Part shown: one piece after another, positions 62,527 to 64,000 of the stretch
Position numbering within the stretch: the stretch's first letter is position 1
How the letters are laid out: each line of letters opens with the position of its first letter
Assembly (NCBI RefSeq): GCF_900187065.1
Contig: NZ_LT906483.1
Coordinates: forward strand, 4,836,001 to 4,900,000
From: Mycolicibacterium thermoresistibile
GTDB taxonomy: Bacteria > Actinomycetota > Actinomycetes > Mycobacteriales > Mycobacteriaceae
DNA length: 64,000 bases
Direction: 5' to 3'
Notes under the pieces: generated by a model
Seen by the model: the letters and a program-made list of their open reading frames with translations, nothing else
Database searches by the model: none
What the model was told of the DNA's origin: nothing
Made by a program: the position numbers and the translations under genes

Positions 62527-64000
62527 ATGAGCTTCACCCAGCACGACTATCCCGACGTCGAACCCAAGGAATTCCTGCGCAGACCGCTGCTGGAACGGAT
62601 CCGCATCCTCAGCACCCACTGGGTCGAGCACGGCTTCGGCACACCGTTCATGGTCCCGCTGGTCTACGTGGCGAAGGTGACGCTGCTCTACATCCTCGGC
62701 GGCGTGGTCATCGCGACGGTGACCTCCGGACTGCCTGCCTTCTGGCATGTGTCGCAGTGGTGGGACCAGCCGATCGTCTACCAGAAGTTCATCCTGTGGA
62801 CGGTCCTGCTCGAGGCCATCGGACTGGGCGGCTCCTGGGGACCCCTGGCGGGCAAGGTCAAACCGATGACCGGCGGTATCCAGTTCTGGTTGCGACGCGG
62901 AACCATCCGGCTGCGGCCGTGGGCATGGGTTCCGCTCACCGCCGGTAACCGGCGCGGCTGGCCGGACGTCATTCTCTACGCCAGTCTTCTGATCTCCCTC
63001 GTCGTCGCACTGCTGTCTCCCGGCGTGACGACCGCCTCACTGTTGGAACGGTTGCCGGACAACACTTCCGGGTTGGTGAATCCGCTGTTGATGGTCGCCC
63101 CGATCGTCCTGCTGATCCTGGTGGGATTACGCGACAAGACGATCTTCCTGGCCGCCCGCGGCGAACAGTACCTGCCTGCGATGGTGTTCTTCGCGGTGTT
63201 GGGCTTCACCGACATGATCGTCGCGCTGAAGCTGCTGATCGTGGTCGTCTGGGTCTGCGCGGGGGTCTCGAAGTTCGGCCGGCACTTCGCCCGCGTCATC
63301 CCGCCGATGACCAGCAACAGCCCCACGGTCGCCACACTGCCGGCGTTCAAACGCGCGATGTACCGGGATCCGCGCAACGACCTGCGCCCCTCCCGGCTGG
63401 CCGAGTTCATGGCTCACGTGCTGGGCACCGTGGTCGAAGTGGTGGCACCGCTGGTACTTCTGTTCTCCCACAACAAGACCCTGACGGTGGCCGCCGTCGT
63501 GCTGATGCTCGGCCTGCACCTCTACATCATCTCGGCATTCCCGCTCGCGGTCCCGCTGGAGTGGAACGTCCTGTTCTCGTTCGCCACCGTGTTCCTGTTC
63601 CTGGGGTTCCCCAGCTGGGAGGGCTATGCCGTCGGCGACATGTCCTCACCGTGGCTGACCGTGGTGATCGTCGCCGCCCTGCTCTTCTTCCCGATCCTGG
63701 GCAACGTGCGGCCCGACAAGGTGTCGTTCCTGCCCTCAATGCGCCAGTACTCGGGCAACTGGGCGTGCAGCGTGTGGGCGTTCGCCCCGGGCGCCGAGGC
63801 CAAACTCGACAGGGTGAAGCGGCCCGCGATCAACCAGATCGACCAGTTCATCGCCTACGGCTACGAACCGGAGTGGGCTGCGGTGATCATGAACCTGCCC
63901 GCCACCTTCCGGGCGATGCACACCCAGGGTCGCGGGCTGCTCTCGGTGCTTGTCAAGAATCTGCCCGACATCGACACCCGCACCGTGCGGGAGGGCGAGT
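62527..64000 (+). CDS. DUF3556 integral membrane protein (partial, runs off window)
   Basis: 491 codons visible; the frame is open at the window edge. At least eight hydrophobic segments (for example VYVAKVTLLYILGGVVIATV, LLMVAPIVLLILVGL and LLIVVVWVCAGVSKF) alternate with conserved soluble parts (GGSWGPLAGKVKPMTGGIQF, MRQYSGNWACSVWAFAP). It matches the DUF3556 family of mycobacterial transmembrane proteins of unknown function. The ATG at 62527 has an AAAGGA box. Co-transcribed with the acyl-CoA synthetase, suggesting a role in uptake or processing of its substrate. Confidence 0.88.
   Translation, partial: MSFTQHDYPDVEPKEFLRRPLLERIRILSTHWVEHGFGTPFMVPLVYVAKVTLLYILGGVVIATVTSGLPAFWHVSQWWDQPIVYQKFILWTVLLEAIGLGGSWGPLAGKVKPMTGGIQFWLRRGTIRLRPWAWVPLTAGNRRGWPDVILYASLLISLVVALLSPGVTTASLLERLPDNTSGLVNPLLMVAPIVLLILVGLRDKTIFLAARGEQYLPAMVFFAVLGFTDMIVALKLLIVVVWVCAGVSKFGRHFARVIPPMTSNSPTVATLPAFKRAMYRDPRNDLRPSRLAEFMAHVLGTVVEVVAPLVLLFSHNKTLTVAAVVLMLGLHLYIISAFPLAVPLEWNVLFSFATVFLFLGFPSWEGYAVGDMSSPWLTVVIVAALLFFPILGNVRPDKVSFLPSMRQYSGNWACSVWAFAPGAEAKLDRVKRPAINQIDQFIAYGYEPEWAAVIMNLPATFRAMHTQGRGLLSVLVKNLPDIDTRTVREGE

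Noticed and set aside
1..64000. CRISPR arrays, rRNA, tRNA or phage modules
   Set aside because: No regularly spaced repeats, cloverleaf-type sequences or phage structural genes were recognised in the window.

Overview
The window is high-GC actinobacterial DNA. The MmpS/MmpL transporters, a glycopeptidolipid (GPL)-type glycosyltransferase set, a hemophore-like secreted protein, a mycofactocin-coupled dehydrogenase, a DosR-type box, DUF3556, SCO6745-family and MpaB-type genes all point to a rapidly growing Mycobacterium (Mycolicibacterium). I cannot name the species from sequence alone. No rRNA, tRNA or CRISPR array was seen.

Left part (1-20,400): a GPL assembly and export region. On the minus strand lie a partial class I methyltransferase, a GT1 glycosyltransferase, a TylF-type sugar O-methyltransferase and a sulfotransferase. 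An intact IS3-family element (3690-4999, 23-bp inverted repeats, CCA target duplication) sits immediately upstream of the sulfotransferase start. The dTDP-rhamnose gene rmlA is divergent. After a stretch of degenerate DNA (a broken DUF222/HNH gene, and a lysR and a fadD that lost their facing 5' ends in one apparent deletion) come a phasin-like protein and an Rv0474-like regulator. Then follow the operon mmpS4-mmpL4a-mmpL4b and a second sugar operon (two glycosyltransferases and a methyltransferase). RmlA would feed dTDP-rhamnose, the glycosyltransferases would decorate the lipopeptide, the methyltransferases and sulfotransferase would modify the sugars, and MmpS4/MmpL4 would export the product. 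The peptide synthetase genes are not in the window.

Middle (20,600-45,500): mostly stand-alone metabolic, envelope and stress genes. They include MOSC, an Old Yellow Enzyme, MscS, YCII, SRPBCC, an acyl-CoA synthetase, GH6 and GH16 glycoside hydrolases, a fused hot-dog dehydratase, and a long HPF-type ribosome hibernation factor with a DosR-like box. There are also a membrane-anchored Mrr-like nuclease, an ECF sigma factor, a large LuxR-type ATPase regulator, several SDRs, a metallo-beta-lactamase-fold hydrolase, a DUF1254 lipoprotein, a PfkB kinase, SurE, and a TetR/SDR divergon with three copies of a 17-bp operator-like repeat.

Right part (45,500-64,000): a region of atypical composition with a two-TM protein, then a cluster of secreted or cell-wall-directed proteins (lipase-like, two serine beta-lactamase-fold lipoproteins, a coiled-coil secreted protein, a Tat-exported DUF1906 protein). 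Between them are a mycofactocin-coupled SDR with a perfect 22-bp palindrome and two MpaB-type oxygenases. It ends with a PucR regulator divergent from an acyl-CoA synthetase and a DUF3556 membrane protein, with a symmetrical site between them; this looks like a lipid-catabolic module cut by the window edge.
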